From: Kribbella pratensis
GTDB taxonomy: Bacteria; Actinomycetota; Actinomycetes; Propionibacteriales; Kribbellaceae
Assembly (NCBI RefSeq): GCF_004365355.1
Contig: NZ_SODP01000001.1
Location: forward strand, 2,797,473-2,861,472
Direction: 5' to 3'
DNA: 64,000 nucleotides
Positions 16,427-24,964 of the stretch are shown here, piece by piece. The translations under genes were made by a program, and so were the position numbers. Below the pieces are notes generated by a model. That model was given only the letters and a program-made list of their open reading frames with translations. It ran no database searches and was not told where the DNA came from. The first letter of the stretch is position 1; every line of letters starts with the position of its first letter.

Positions 16427-17670
16427 GCCTGCAAGGCTAGAGGCTGGTCCGGCGTCACCTCGACGGCTTTACGGCGAGCCAGCCCGAGGAACGGCACCGC
16501 GAGCACCTGGATCCCAGCCGCCAGCAGGTACGCCTGCCCGTAGCCCCACAGGTCCGCGGACCGGCCGAGCCCCGGCTGGACCACGACGCCACCGGCCGAA
16601 CCGAGCAGGTTGTCGAACGACAGCACCGTCGCCCGCTGCTCCGAGGGGATGTGACTGTTCAGGTAGGCCTGCCGCACCGGCGTCATCGCGGCGAACATCG
16701 TGCCCCACACCATCAGCAGACCGAGCGCGGCCCAGAACGACGTCACCAGACCGATCAGCGCGATCACGGCCGCGGAGGCGGCGATCGCCCCGATCAGGAT
16801 CGCGATCCGGTCCCGGAAGATGCGCGCGACGTACGACGCCGACGCGCCGCCGGCGATCTGCGCACCGGCCACGATCCCGGCCGACAGACCCGCGATCCAG
16901 TACGAATCGGCGTGCCCGTACAGCTGCAGGAGATAAGGCTGCGCGGCGTAGAAGCCGTACACGCTGACACCGGCCGTGAACGGACCGGCCAGCATCACCC
17001 AGCGCACCGGCGGATTCAGCAGCCCGTGCCGCAGCGACGCCCGGACGATCCCGCCCATCTCACCCCGCACCGAGACCCGCGGCTTCGGCGTGAACCCGAG
17101 ATCGCGCATCGCCCGCCACGCCACCCCGAAGGTGACCGCGAGCAACACCGCGCGGACGACGTACGGCATGCCGAGATTCGTCACCTGGGCCAGGAAGCCG
17201 CCGCCGATCGAGCCGCCCATCATCGCGATCCCGCTCGCCACCTGGCCCTTCGCGAACGCCGCGTCGAGTGACCCGCGGTACCCGGTCGCGTGCAAGCCGT
17301 CGACCAGCCACGCCTCGGTCGCGCCGCTGAAGAACGTGAACCCGAGACCGAGCAGCACCGACACCACCGCCCACAACGCGAACGGCGCATGCGCCCGCCA
17401 CAGGAGCAGGTAGAGCAACGTCGACCCGAACAGAGTGGCCGTGCCCAGGAGGTACGACGTACGCCGTCCGACCGTGTCCGCGACCACACCGGTCGGGACC
17501 TCGAACAGCACCATGCCGGCGGTGAAGAACGCGTTGGCCGCGAAGGCCTTGCCGATGCTCAAGCCCGCGTCCAGCAGGAACAACGTGTTGATGCCCCAGA
17601 TCATCGACGATGCACCCGTCGACACCGCGACCAGCGTGACGTAGGTCCGCAGTACCCGCTCCGGCGTCAT
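16423..17670 (-). CDS. MFS exporter coupled to chloramphenicol phosphotransferase
   Basis: This 415-residue membrane protein has about twelve hydrophobic segments and an MFS-type loop after TM2 (GVVADTVGRRTSYLLG). The pattern is that of drug and sugar efflux members. The start at ATG 17670 is supported by GGAGGAGG about 9 bases upstream; an earlier GTG-started extension lacks such a site. The stop overlaps the GTG of the cpt-like gene by four bases. The pair suggests export plus modification of a phenicol-type antibiotic (inference). It is divergent from kup with 97 bases between starts. Confidence 0.85.
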   Translation of the reverse strand: MTPERVLRTYVTLVAVSTGASSMIWGINTLFLLDAGLSIGKAFAANAFFTAGMVLFEVPTGVVADTVGRRTSYLLGTATLFGSTLLYLLLWRAHAPFALWAVVSVLLGLGFTFFSGATEAWLVDGLHATGYRGSLDAAFAKGQVASGIAMMGGSIGGGFLAQVTNLGMPYVVRAVLLAVTFGVAWRAMRDLGFTPKPRVSVRGEMGGIVRASLRHGLLNPPVRWVMLAGPFTAGVSVYGFYAAQPYLLQLYGHADSYWIAGLSAGIVAGAQIAGGASASYVARIFRDRIAILIGAIAASAAVIALIGLVTSFWAALGLLMVWGTMFAAMTPVRQAYLNSHIPSEQRATVLSFDNLLGSAGGVVVQPGLGRSADLWGYGQAYLLAAGIQVLAVPFLGLARRKAVEVTPDQPLALQA

Positions 17671-17767
17671 GGTCTGTACCTCCTCCGTAGTCACCAGGTA
17701 CGTCGGAGTCGCGGCCGCGGGCTCGACATGCACCTCGGAAGCACTCGGGGCGGGTATCGTCCGGGCC

Positions 17768-19708
17768 GTGACAATTCAGCAGGACGGCGCCACGAGCCAT
17801 ACGCCGAACGTCCACGACACCGTCAAACTCGCGGTAGTCGTCGGGGCACTCGGTGTGGTGTTCGGCGATATCGGCACCAGCCCGATCTACACGATCCAGA
17901 CCGTGTTCAACCCCGAGGACCCGCACCCGGTGCCGGTCAGCGCCGACAACGTCTTCGGCGTCGTCTCGCTGATCTTCTGGTCGGTGATGATCGTCGTCAC
18001 GATCACCTACATCCTGCTCGCGCTGCGCGCCGACAACGACGGCGAGGGCGGCCTGATGGCACTGATCACGGTGCTGCGCGGGTGGGGTCGCCAGCACCCG
18101 GAACGCAAGGGCGCGATCGCGCTGGCCGGGCTCGGCCTGTTCGGGGCGTCGCTGTTCTTCGGCGACAGTATGATCACGCCGGCCATCTCGGTGCTCTCCG
18201 CGGTCGAGGGCCTGAAACTCGTAGAGCCATCGCTCGGCGAGTACGTCGTACCGATCACCGCGGTCATCATCATCCTGCTGTTCGCCGTCCAGCGGCGCGG
18301 CACCGAGGCGGTCGGCCGGGTGTTCGGACCGGTCATGATCGTCTGGTTCGTGGTGATCGGGGCGTGCGGGATCGGCGGGATCGCCCAGCACCCGGCCATC
18401 CTGAAGGCGCTCTCGCCGACGTACGCGATCGGGTTCCTCGCCGGGCATTTCCATATCGCTTTCTTCGCGCTGGCTGCGGTCGTGCTCTCCATCACCGGCG
18501 CAGAGGCGATCTACGCCGACATGGGGCATTTCGGCCGGAAGCCGATCTCCCGTGGCTGGTTCTTCCTCGTCCTGCCCGCCCTGGTGCTCAGCTACCTGGG
18601 TCAGGGGGCACTGGTGCTGAAGGACGAGGCCAACCTCAGCGGTCCGTTCTTCCTGCTGGTCCCGGACTGGGCCCGGCCACTGCTGGTCGTGCTCGCGACC
18701 GCGGCGACCGTGATCGCGTCGCAGGCAGTGATCACCGGCGCGTACTCGGTCGCGTCGCAGGCCGCGAAGCTCGGCTACCTGCCGCGCCTACGGATCGCCC
18801 ACACCTCGGCGACCACGGTCGGCCAGATCTACGTGCCCTGGATCAACTGGCTGCTGCTGGTCTCGGTGCTGACGCTGGTGTTCGCGTTCCGCAGCTCGGC
18901 CGGGCTGGCCTACGCGTACGGAATGGCCGTCACCGGCACGATCACCGTCACCACGACGCTGTTCCTGTACGTCGCGCACTACCGCTGGAACATCCCGAAA
19001 TGGCTGATCGGCATCGGCGCCGCCGTGCTGCTGTCCATCGACCTGCTGTTCGTCGCGGCCAACCTGACCAAGATCGTCCACGGCGCCTGGCTGCCGCTGC
19101 TGATCGCGCTGACCGCGTTCACGATCATGACGACCTGGCAACGCGGCCGACAGGTCGTCACGGCCGAGCGGGAGAAGGCGGAGGGGTCGCTGCAGGAGTT
19201 CATCAACCAGCTCGGCTCCGGCGACATGCCCGTGCGGACGGTCCCCGGTACGGCGATCTTCCTGAACCGCGGCGGCGTCACCACCCCGCTCGCGCTGCGG
19301 GCGAACGTCGAGCACAACCAGGTGCGCCACGAGCACGTGGTGATCGTGGCGATCCAGACCGAGGAGATCCCGCGGGTTCCCGAGGACCAGCGGGTGATGG
19401 TCAACGACCTCGGATACGGCGACGACGGGATCACGCACGTGACGATCAAGTTCGGGTACATGGAGGCGTCGGACGTGCCCAGCGCTCTCGCTCTGCTGGA
19501 CCCGTCCGCGACCGAGGGCCCGATCGACCTCGACAACGCGTCGTACTTCCTGTCGAAGATCGAGCTCCGCCGCGGGAAGTCCCCCACGATGGCGGGTTGG
19601 CGCAAGCAGCTGTTCCTCGCCACGTCCCACATCACCGCCGACGCCGCAGAGTACTTCGGCCTGCCGCGGGACCGTACCGTCATCATCGGATCCCATATCG
19701 AGGTCTAG
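17768..19708 (+). CDS. kup: Kup-type potassium uptake transporter
   Basis: The 646 residues carry the family signature VVFGDIGTSPIYTIQT at the first membrane segment, then about twelve hydrophobic helices (GLFGASLFFGDSMITPAISV, PAISVLSAVEGLKLVEP). A cytosolic C-terminal domain starts near residue 455. Kup proteins take up potassium with protons across the cytoplasmic membrane. Length and order match the family. The open frame starts upstream, but GTG 17768 lies seven bases after TATCGT (17755-17760), supporting a leaderless start there. An AraC-type regulator gene follows after two bases, an unusual partner for a housekeeping transporter. Confidence 0.93.
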   Translation: MTIQQDGATSHTPNVHDTVKLAVVVGALGVVFGDIGTSPIYTIQTVFNPEDPHPVPVSADNVFGVVSLIFWSVMIVVTITYILLALRADNDGEGGLMALITVLRGWGRQHPERKGAIALAGLGLFGASLFFGDSMITPAISVLSAVEGLKLVEPSLGEYVVPITAVIIILLFAVQRRGTEAVGRVFGPVMIVWFVVIGACGIGGIAQHPAILKALSPTYAIGFLAGHFHIAFFALAAVVLSITGAEAIYADMGHFGRKPISRGWFFLVLPALVLSYLGQGALVLKDEANLSGPFFLLVPDWARPLLVVLATAATVIASQAVITGAYSVASQAAKLGYLPRLRIAHTSATTVGQIYVPWINWLLLVSVLTLVFAFRSSAGLAYAYGMAVTGTITVTTTLFLYVAHYRWNIPKWLIGIGAAVLLSIDLLFVAANLTKIVHGAWLPLLIALTAFTIMTTWQRGRQVVTAEREKAEGSLQEFINQLGSGDMPVRTVPGTAIFLNRGGVTTPLALRANVEHNQVRHEHVVIVAIQTEEIPRVPEDQRVMVNDLGYGDDGITHVTIKFGYMEASDVPSALALLDPSATEGPIDLDNASYFLSKIELRRGKSPTMAGWRKQLFLATSHITADAAEYFGLPRDRTVIIGSHIEV

Positions 19709-19710
19709 CC

Positions 19711-20556
19711 GTGGACCAGACGTACGAGGAGAGGCACCCGCTCCGCCTGCTGTCGGGGCTGGTTCGTACGGTCTGGATCCAGCGCACGGGATCGGAGCCC
19801 TATCCGCAGCGCGATCTGCCGACGGGTGGGGTCGAGCTGCACTGTCCGGTCGGCGGCGTACCACGGTTGATCGGGCCGCTGACGCGGGCGCATCTGCAGG
19901 TGATCCCGCCGCGGACGACGATCGTCGGGGTGCGGTTCATGCCGGGCGCGGGGACGGCACTGCTCGGCGTACCGGCCGATGAGCTCGTCGATTGTGCGGT
20001 TGAGCTGTGGGGGCCTGCTGCGGTGGCGATCGGGTCGATCGTGGCGGAGTCGTCGCCGCAGGAAGCGTTGCTTGGAGTACAGCGGTATCTGGCTCGCCGG
20101 CAGTTGCAGCCGGATCCGGTGGTGGCGGAGATGGTACGGCGGCTGATGCCGTGGGACCGGACCGGGATCGCGACGCTGGCCGACGATCTGGCGCTGTCGG
20201 AGAGTCAGTTGCGGCGGCGGTGTCTGAGTGCGGTCGGGGTGAGTCCGAAGGCGTTGCAGCGGACGCTGCGGTTCCAGGGGTATCTCGCGTTGGCGCAGGC
20301 CGGGTTCGGTGGCGGGCTGGCGGATCTGGCCGCCGAGACGGGGTACGCCGATCATGCGCATCTGACCAGGGAGTGCGTGCGGTTGACCGGGGTGACTCCG
20401 CGCGAGTTGCTCGGCGACAAGGCGGGTCGCTGCGATTGCGGGCATGACCACTCGGCGTCGTACGCGCCGTTTCTCGCCGGGTGGTACGACCGTTTCGTTC
20501 AAGCGCGGACGAGGGCGCCGGCTCTAGCGTCAACCCATGGAGCTGATCGGGCCTGA
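19711..20556 (+). CDS. AraC-family transcriptional regulator
   Basis: The 281-residue protein has an N-terminal domain of the DUF6597 type (LPTGGVELHCPVGG, GVRFMPGAGTALLGVPADEL). A C-terminal double helix-turn-helix covers about residues 150-250 (LADDLALSESQLRRRCLSAV, then LAAETGYADHAHLTRECVRL). The tail contains CDCGHD, a short Cys/His cluster that could bind metal. The start is GTG, two bases after the kup stop, so translation is likely coupled to kup. Its 3' end overlaps the FAD oxidase start by 20 bases. The target is probably this gene group, but no operator was identified. Confidence 0.85.
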   Translation: MDQTYEERHPLRLLSGLVRTVWIQRTGSEPYPQRDLPTGGVELHCPVGGVPRLIGPLTRAHLQVIPPRTTIVGVRFMPGAGTALLGVPADELVDCAVELWGPAAVAIGSIVAESSPQEALLGVQRYLARRQLQPDPVVAEMVRRLMPWDRTGIATLADDLALSESQLRRRCLSAVGVSPKALQRTLRFQGYLALAQAGFGGGLADLAAETGYADHAHLTRECVRLTGVTPRELLGDKAGRCDCGHDHSASYAPFLAGWYDRFVQARTRAPALASTHGADRA

Positions 20557-21763
20557 CGACTCGCGGTACGACGACCTCCGCCGGCCCGCCCTGCCGCAGT
20601 ACCACCACATCCGCCCGGCGGCGATCGCTCGGTGCAGCTCGACCGAGGACGTGGTCGATGCGCTCGCCTACGCGCGCTCGCACGGACTCGCTGTGGCCCC
20701 GCGAGGCGGCGGCCACTGCTTCGCGGGCCGCTCCTCCACCACCGGGCTGCTGCTCGACCTGTCGGGCCTGTCCACGATCGCCGTAACCCCCGCCCCGACG
20801 GCAACCGGCGCGGAGGCGTCCCTCGCGACCATTGGCGCGGGGGCTCGGCTGGCGGACGTGTATCGCGGGCTGCATGAGCATGGGGTCACGATTCCGGCGG
20901 GGTGTGGGCCGACAGTCGGGATTGCCGGGTTGACGTTGGGCGGCGGGCTCGGGCTGCTCGGGAGGCGGTACGGGCTGACCTGCGATCGGCTCGCAGCGGC
21001 GACGGTCGTGCTCGCGGATGGCCGGGTCGTGGAGTGCTCACATACGGAGGAGCCGGATCTGTTCTGGGCGCTGCGCGGGGCGGGTGGCGGTCAGTACGGC
21101 GTGGTCACGTCGCTCGTGTTCGCCGCCGTACCGTCCCCGACCGCCACGCGCTTCAGCATCACCTGGCCCCGAACCCAGGCGGCCGAGGTGATCGCCTTAT
21201 GGCAAACCTGGGCTCCCGACGCGCCGGACACCATCACGGCCAGCCTCGCCGTGGCTGCCGACGAAGTGCGTGTCTTCGGCGCGACCCTCGCGCCCTTCGA
21301 CCCCGGTCCCCTGAGCGGTCACGTCGAACTCCGCGACGGGCTCAGCTGGCCTGACCTCAAGCGCAGCTTCTCCGACGAGGACGTTCCGGACGGCGGGGTC
21401 GTCCACAGCAAGTCCGAGTTCTTCAGCTCGCCGCTCCCCCGCGACACCGTCGCCCGACTGCTGACCGCCTGGTGCGAGCTCAACTTCACCCCGATGGGAG
21501 GCGCCTACAACCGCGTCGCCTCCGACGCGACCGCCTTCGCCCATCGCAGCGAACGCTTCCTCCTCGAACACGCGAGCACCGATCGGATCGCCGTACGTCG
21601 CTCCTGGTCCATCGCCCACCCGCACGCCTCCGGCCGGCTCTACCCCAACTTCCCCGATCCCGACCTCACCGATCCGACGGCGTACCACGGCGGCAACCAC
21701 GAGCGTCTGCTCGCCATCAAGCAGGCATACGATCCACACCACGTCTTTGGAGGCAGCAGATGA
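20537..21763 (+). CDS. Berberine-bridge-type FAD oxidoreductase with bicovalent flavin motifs
   Basis: This 408-residue enzyme has both attachment motifs of bicovalent flavoenzymes: His in PRGGGHCFAGRS (about residue 60) and Cys in AGCGPTVGIAGLTLGGGLG. A BBE tail (YDPHHVFGG) closes the protein. Relatives oxidise alcohols, sugars or alkaloid-type substrates with oxygen. ATG 20537 lies six bases after TAGCGT (20525-20530), so it can be transcribed independently as a leaderless message from inside the araC gene. The stop overlaps the ATG of the RibD-like gene (ATGA). Compare the FAD oxidase at 3670, which lacks both motifs. Confidence 0.88.
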   Translation: MELIGPDDSRYDDLRRPALPQYHHIRPAAIARCSSTEDVVDALAYARSHGLAVAPRGGGHCFAGRSSTTGLLLDLSGLSTIAVTPAPTATGAEASLATIGAGARLADVYRGLHEHGVTIPAGCGPTVGIAGLTLGGGLGLLGRRYGLTCDRLAAATVVLADGRVVECSHTEEPDLFWALRGAGGGQYGVVTSLVFAAVPSPTATRFSITWPRTQAAEVIALWQTWAPDAPDTITASLAVAADEVRVFGATLAPFDPGPLSGHVELRDGLSWPDLKRSFSDEDVPDGGVVHSKSEFFSSPLPRDTVARLLTAWCELNFTPMGGAYNRVASDATAFAHRSERFLLEHASTDRIAVRRSWSIAHPHASGRLYPNFPDPDLTDPTAYHGGNHERLLAIKQAYDPHHVFGGSR

Positions 21764-22320
21764 TCGTGCTCTACATGACGATGTCGCTCGACGGGTACGT
21801 CGTCGGGCCGGAGGACAGCGTGGAACAGCCGATGGGCCGCGGCGGGTTCCGGCTGTTCAACTGGCTCGACGACCGCGACTCCGACGGACCCAGCGGCCAG
21901 GTGTACCGCGAGGCCCAGGCCACCGGCGCCGTCATCGCCGGCCGCCGCACCTTCGAACACGCCGGCCGCTGGAACGGCGACCACCACGACGGCGTACCCA
22001 TCTTCGTCCTCACCCATCACGTCGACGAGAACGACGTACCACCGGGAAGCGCCCGCTTCGTCACCGACGTAGCCGAGTGCGCCGCCCTGGCGAAGGCCGC
22101 CGCCGGCGACCGCAACGTCCTCGTCCACGGCGCCGGCGCAGGTCAGTCCCTCCTCCAAGCCGGCCTACTCGACGAACTGGAACTCCACGTAGTCCCCGTC
22201 CTCCTAGGCCAAGGCCGCCCCCTCTTCGCCAACCTCCCCACCACCCCCACCGAACTAGAACAAATCCGCCAACTCCCAGCCCAAGACGTAACCCACCTCC
22301 ACTACCGCATCGTGAAATAG
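21760..22320 (+). CDS. RibD C-terminal/dihydrofolate reductase-fold protein
   Basis: The protein has 186 residues and starts MIVLYMTMSLDGYVVGPED, the hallmark of the RibD_C (dihydrofolate reductase-like) family. VIAGRRTFEHAGRW, VLVHGAGAGQSLLQAGLLDE and VVPVLLGQGRPLF follow. Family members bind NADPH, but most stand-alone copies have no known substrate, and riboflavin synthesis is not implied here. The ATG overlaps the preceding TGA, and a GGAGG lies eight bases before it within the upstream gene, so translation is coupled to the FAD oxidase. Confidence 0.85.
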   Translation: MIVLYMTMSLDGYVVGPEDSVEQPMGRGGFRLFNWLDDRDSDGPSGQVYREAQATGAVIAGRRTFEHAGRWNGDHHDGVPIFVLTHHVDENDVPPGSARFVTDVAECAALAKAAAGDRNVLVHGAGAGQSLLQAGLLDELELHVVPVLLGQGRPLFANLPTTPTELEQIRQLPAQDVTHLHYRIVK

Positions 22321-22327
22321 TCCGCGG

Positions 22328-23020
22328 ATGGACGAGAAGGCACAGCTCCTCAAGCACCTCGGCGAGGTCCAGCAGTCCCTGCTCTGGAAGGTGGAAGGGC
22401 TGAGCGACGCGGAGCTCCGGCGGCCGATGACGGACACCGGCACGAATCTGATCGGCATCGTCAAGCACCTGACCGGCATCACCTACGGCTACCTTGTCTC
22501 GGCGTTCGGGCGGGAGCGGGAGCCGTTGCCGATCGAGGATGACGAGGAGCTGTTCTTCGGTCTGGATCTGTGGGCCAGGCCGGACGAGTCGACGGAGGAG
22601 ATCGTCGCCGTCTACCGGCGTGCGTGTGCGGCGGCAGCGCGGACGATCGAGGAGCTTGACCTCGACACGTCCGGCACACATCACTCCGGTTCGAGCGTCA
22701 CGCTGCGGGAGATGGTGTTGACCGTGCTGCTCGACACCACTCGGCACGCGGGGCACGCGGATGTCGTGCGGGAGCTGATCGACGGGCGGGTCGGGAGTCG
22801 TCCCGGAGACCCGATGTCGCCGGACGATCCGGAGTACCTGCGGATGTACCGGGCACGGATCACCGGCGAGATCGACCGGGAGACCTGGATGGCCTACGTG
22901 AAGAGCCGGCCCGACTACGACCCGTCAGTCTGGCGGGAACATCGTGCGCGGCAGGAGGCTCAGAGCCAGGGTGGTAGTGGCTCCGCCGGGCGACCGTCGG
23001 ATGTGAGCACCTCCGAGTAG
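22328..23020 (+). CDS. DinB-like (DUF664) metalloenzyme-fold protein
   Basis: The 230 residues form the four-helix DinB/DUF664 fold. Metal-ligand histidines are likely in GIVKHLTGITYGYL and in LDTTRHAGHADVVRELIDG. Many actinobacterial members are thiol (mycothiol or bacillithiol) S-transferases, which suggests a detoxification role (family knowledge, not shown here). The C-terminal 35 residues are polar and variable. It follows the RibD-like gene by seven bases and overlaps the convergent maleylpyruvate isomerase-like gene by 61 bases. Confidence 0.8.
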   Translation: MDEKAQLLKHLGEVQQSLLWKVEGLSDAELRRPMTDTGTNLIGIVKHLTGITYGYLVSAFGREREPLPIEDDEELFFGLDLWARPDESTEEIVAVYRRACAAAARTIEELDLDTSGTHHSGSSVTLREMVLTVLLDTTRHAGHADVVRELIDGRVGSRPGDPMSPDDPEYLRMYRARITGEIDRETWMAYVKSRPDYDPSVWREHRARQEAQSQGGSGSAGRPSDVSTSE

Positions 23021-23574
23021 GACCGGCCCGCTAGGTACGCCGCGAGTTTCGGGAGGGGCGCGGTGACTGCCGGTACGTCGCCGCGCTTGGCGCGGATGTC
23101 TTCGCAGAGAGCCTCGAGGAAGTCGGCTGGGAGGTCCGCGAAGGTTACGCCGGTGTTGAGGTCGACGGCGTGGATCATGACCTCGCGGCTGCGCATCCAG
23201 GGAATCTGGGTGGCTGGGACCGGATGACCTTGGGCGGTGCGGATCGTGGCGTTCCACTGCTCGGAGCTCAGCGTGGCCATGGCCTCGTCGAGTATCGCGG
23301 CCGACGAGTCGAACCAGCTCCGCAGCTCATCGGCCGGGCGGAGGGCGGCGGTTTGGATGGCGGTGTTGCGGGCTTCGGGGGATGGGTACATCGGGCGTTC
23401 TTCGCCGGTGTGGGCCCAGTGGACGAGGTTGCAGAGGGCCTCGGCGTTGAGGGAGAGGTGGGCTGCCACGTGGCGGCGTTTCCAGCCTGGTAGCGCGGAC
23501 GGTGCGTCCAGGTCGACCAGTGCTTCGCGGCACTTCGCCGTACCTTCGTCGATCCAATCGTCAACCCGGGCCAT
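22960..23574 (-). CDS. Maleylpyruvate isomerase N-terminal domain protein (mycothiol-dependent family)
   Basis: This 204-residue protein has the TIGR03083-type fold. An N-terminal helix contains the first ligand (WKRRHVAAHLSLNAEALCNL), and a later block (MRSREVMIHAVDLNTGVTFADLP) supplies the second histidine. The family includes mycothiol-dependent maleylpyruvate isomerase and relatives of unknown substrate. A much longer open frame runs upstream, but only this part is homologous to anything. ATG 23574 lies six bases after TACGTT (23586-23581), a leaderless arrangement. It is divergent from the sensor-regulator at 23662 and overlaps the DUF664 gene tail-to-tail. Confidence 0.8.
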   Translation of the reverse strand: MARVDDWIDEGTAKCREALVDLDAPSALPGWKRRHVAAHLSLNAEALCNLVHWAHTGEERPMYPSPEARNTAIQTAALRPADELRSWFDSSAAILDEAMATLSSEQWNATIRTAQGHPVPATQIPWMRSREVMIHAVDLNTGVTFADLPADFLEALCEDIRAKRGDVPAVTAPLPKLAAYLAGRSYSEVLTSDGRPAEPLPPWL

Positions 23575-23661
23575 GAGGGGAACGTAGCCGACGACGGCGC
23601 GGGTTCTTGCAGCGGTGGGGTGTTGTGGTGAGACTGACCGGATGAAGGAGGGGACCCCGCC

Positions 23662-24876
23662 ATGGTGACGTCGATCGGGGTGGTGGGACCGTCGGACCTG
23701 GTCACCTCCACCAGCCGGATCCTGAAAGGGCTGCGTGGGGTCGAGATCATCCCGCTGCGGTACCGGCGGGAGACCGATACGCCGAAGGTGATGGCCAACG
23801 CGCCGGGCAGTGTCGACGCGTGGTTGTTCACCGGCGTCGTCCCGTACCAGATGGCCGCCGCGCAGGGCCTGCTCGACCGGCCGGCCGCGCACGTCGAGTA
23901 CACCGGCGCCACGCTCATGCGTGCCCTCGTGCAGCTGCTCAGCGAGGGCCGCGACGTCACTTCGCTCAGCATCGACGTGCTCGACGAGGCGGAGGTCCGC
24001 GAGACGTTCGACGAGGTCGGGCTGCCGACGAGCGGCGTACGTGTGCTGCCGTACCGTCCCGGGCTCAGCCTCGAGGAGATCCTCGAGTTCCATCACGAGG
24101 CCCGCGCGACCGTCGCGATCACCTGTCTGCGCTCGGCGTACGAGAAACTCCGGACCGAGCAGACCACGCTGCGGCTCGCACCGTCGGTCCACTCGGTGCG
24201 CAGCGCGGTGAACAGTCTGTTGCTCGTCCATGACGCTTTGCGCAGTGACGATGCGCAGATCGCCCTCGGCCTGGTCGAGATCTCCCCCGACGCCGAGAGC
24301 GCCCTCCGCCGCGAGGCCGGCTCGCTCGGCGGCAGCGTCATCCGGTACGACGACAAGCGGTGGCTCGTCATCGCCACCCGCGGACCGCTGGAGCAGGCGA
24401 CGGCCGCGTTCACCGAGCTGGGCATGCTCACCCGGTTGAAGGAACAATTCGGACCAGTCCGGATCGGGTTCGGCATCGGCGGATCCGGCACCGAGACCGA
24501 GGCATTGGCGCGCCGCGCTCTCGGCCGGGCGAAGACTGCCGGCCGTACGGCGGCGGTCGTGTCGTTGCGCAACGACATCGATCTCGTGCTGGTTGGCGGG
24601 GCAGCACCCCGCGCTCAGCAGCGGTCGAAGCTGCAACTGCTCGCACAGCGCGCCGGACTCTCGAAGGCGACCCTCGAGCGGCTGCAGGAACTCGTCCACG
24701 CCACGCCCGACGACGGTCTCACGACCCGCTCGGTCGCCGACTACCTCGGCATCCAGCCGCGTACTGCGCGCCGCGTCCTCAACCGCCTCGAACGCGCCGG
24801 CCTCGCCGACGCCACCGGCACCCAGCTCGGCACCGGCAGCGGCCGCCCGCTGGTCGTCTATCGCGTTCATCTCTGA
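23662..24876 (+). CDS. Sensor-type transcriptional regulator with C-terminal winged helix
   Basis: The 404 residues fall into three parts. Residues 1-190 form an alpha/beta region (TSIGVVGPSDLVTSTSRI, DAWLFTGVVPYQMAAA) that looks like a ligand-binding PrpR-N-like fold. Residues 195-315 resemble a degenerate GGDEF/cyclase-like module (GFGIGGSGTETEALARRALG). Residues 325-404 hold a winged helix (TTRSVADYLGIQPRTARRVL). No catalytic GGDEF residues are seen. I infer a cytosolic activator or repressor. It sits 88 bases before the secreted-propeller operon on the same strand and is its likely regulator. AGGAGGGG (23645-23652) precedes the ATG. Confidence 0.7.
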   Translation: MVTSIGVVGPSDLVTSTSRILKGLRGVEIIPLRYRRETDTPKVMANAPGSVDAWLFTGVVPYQMAAAQGLLDRPAAHVEYTGATLMRALVQLLSEGRDVTSLSIDVLDEAEVRETFDEVGLPTSGVRVLPYRPGLSLEEILEFHHEARATVAITCLRSAYEKLRTEQTTLRLAPSVHSVRSAVNSLLLVHDALRSDDAQIALGLVEISPDAESALRREAGSLGGSVIRYDDKRWLVIATRGPLEQATAAFTELGMLTRLKEQFGPVRIGFGIGGSGTETEALARRALGRAKTAGRTAAVVSLRNDIDLVLVGGAAPRAQQRSKLQLLAQRAGLSKATLERLQELVHATPDDGLTTRSVADYLGIQPRTARRVLNRLERAGLADATGTQLGTGSGRPLVVYRVHL

Positions 24877-24964
24877 TTATTTCCCGAGTAGTTGACGCAC
24901 TGACGCACGTCCGGCTAATTTCAGCCATGACCGTAATTCAGTGCGCACTGTCCCGGGAGGCCTT

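Noticed and set aside
17290..20556. 1088-codon open frame on the plus strand
   Set aside because: Only the last 281 codons (the AraC regulator from GTG 19711) are real. The rest is an out-of-frame reading of the MFS and kup regions.
23575..24870. N-terminal extension of the maleylpyruvate isomerase-like frame
   Set aside because: The upstream 430 codons are antisense to the sensor-regulator. The family fold and the TACGTT box place the start at 23574.
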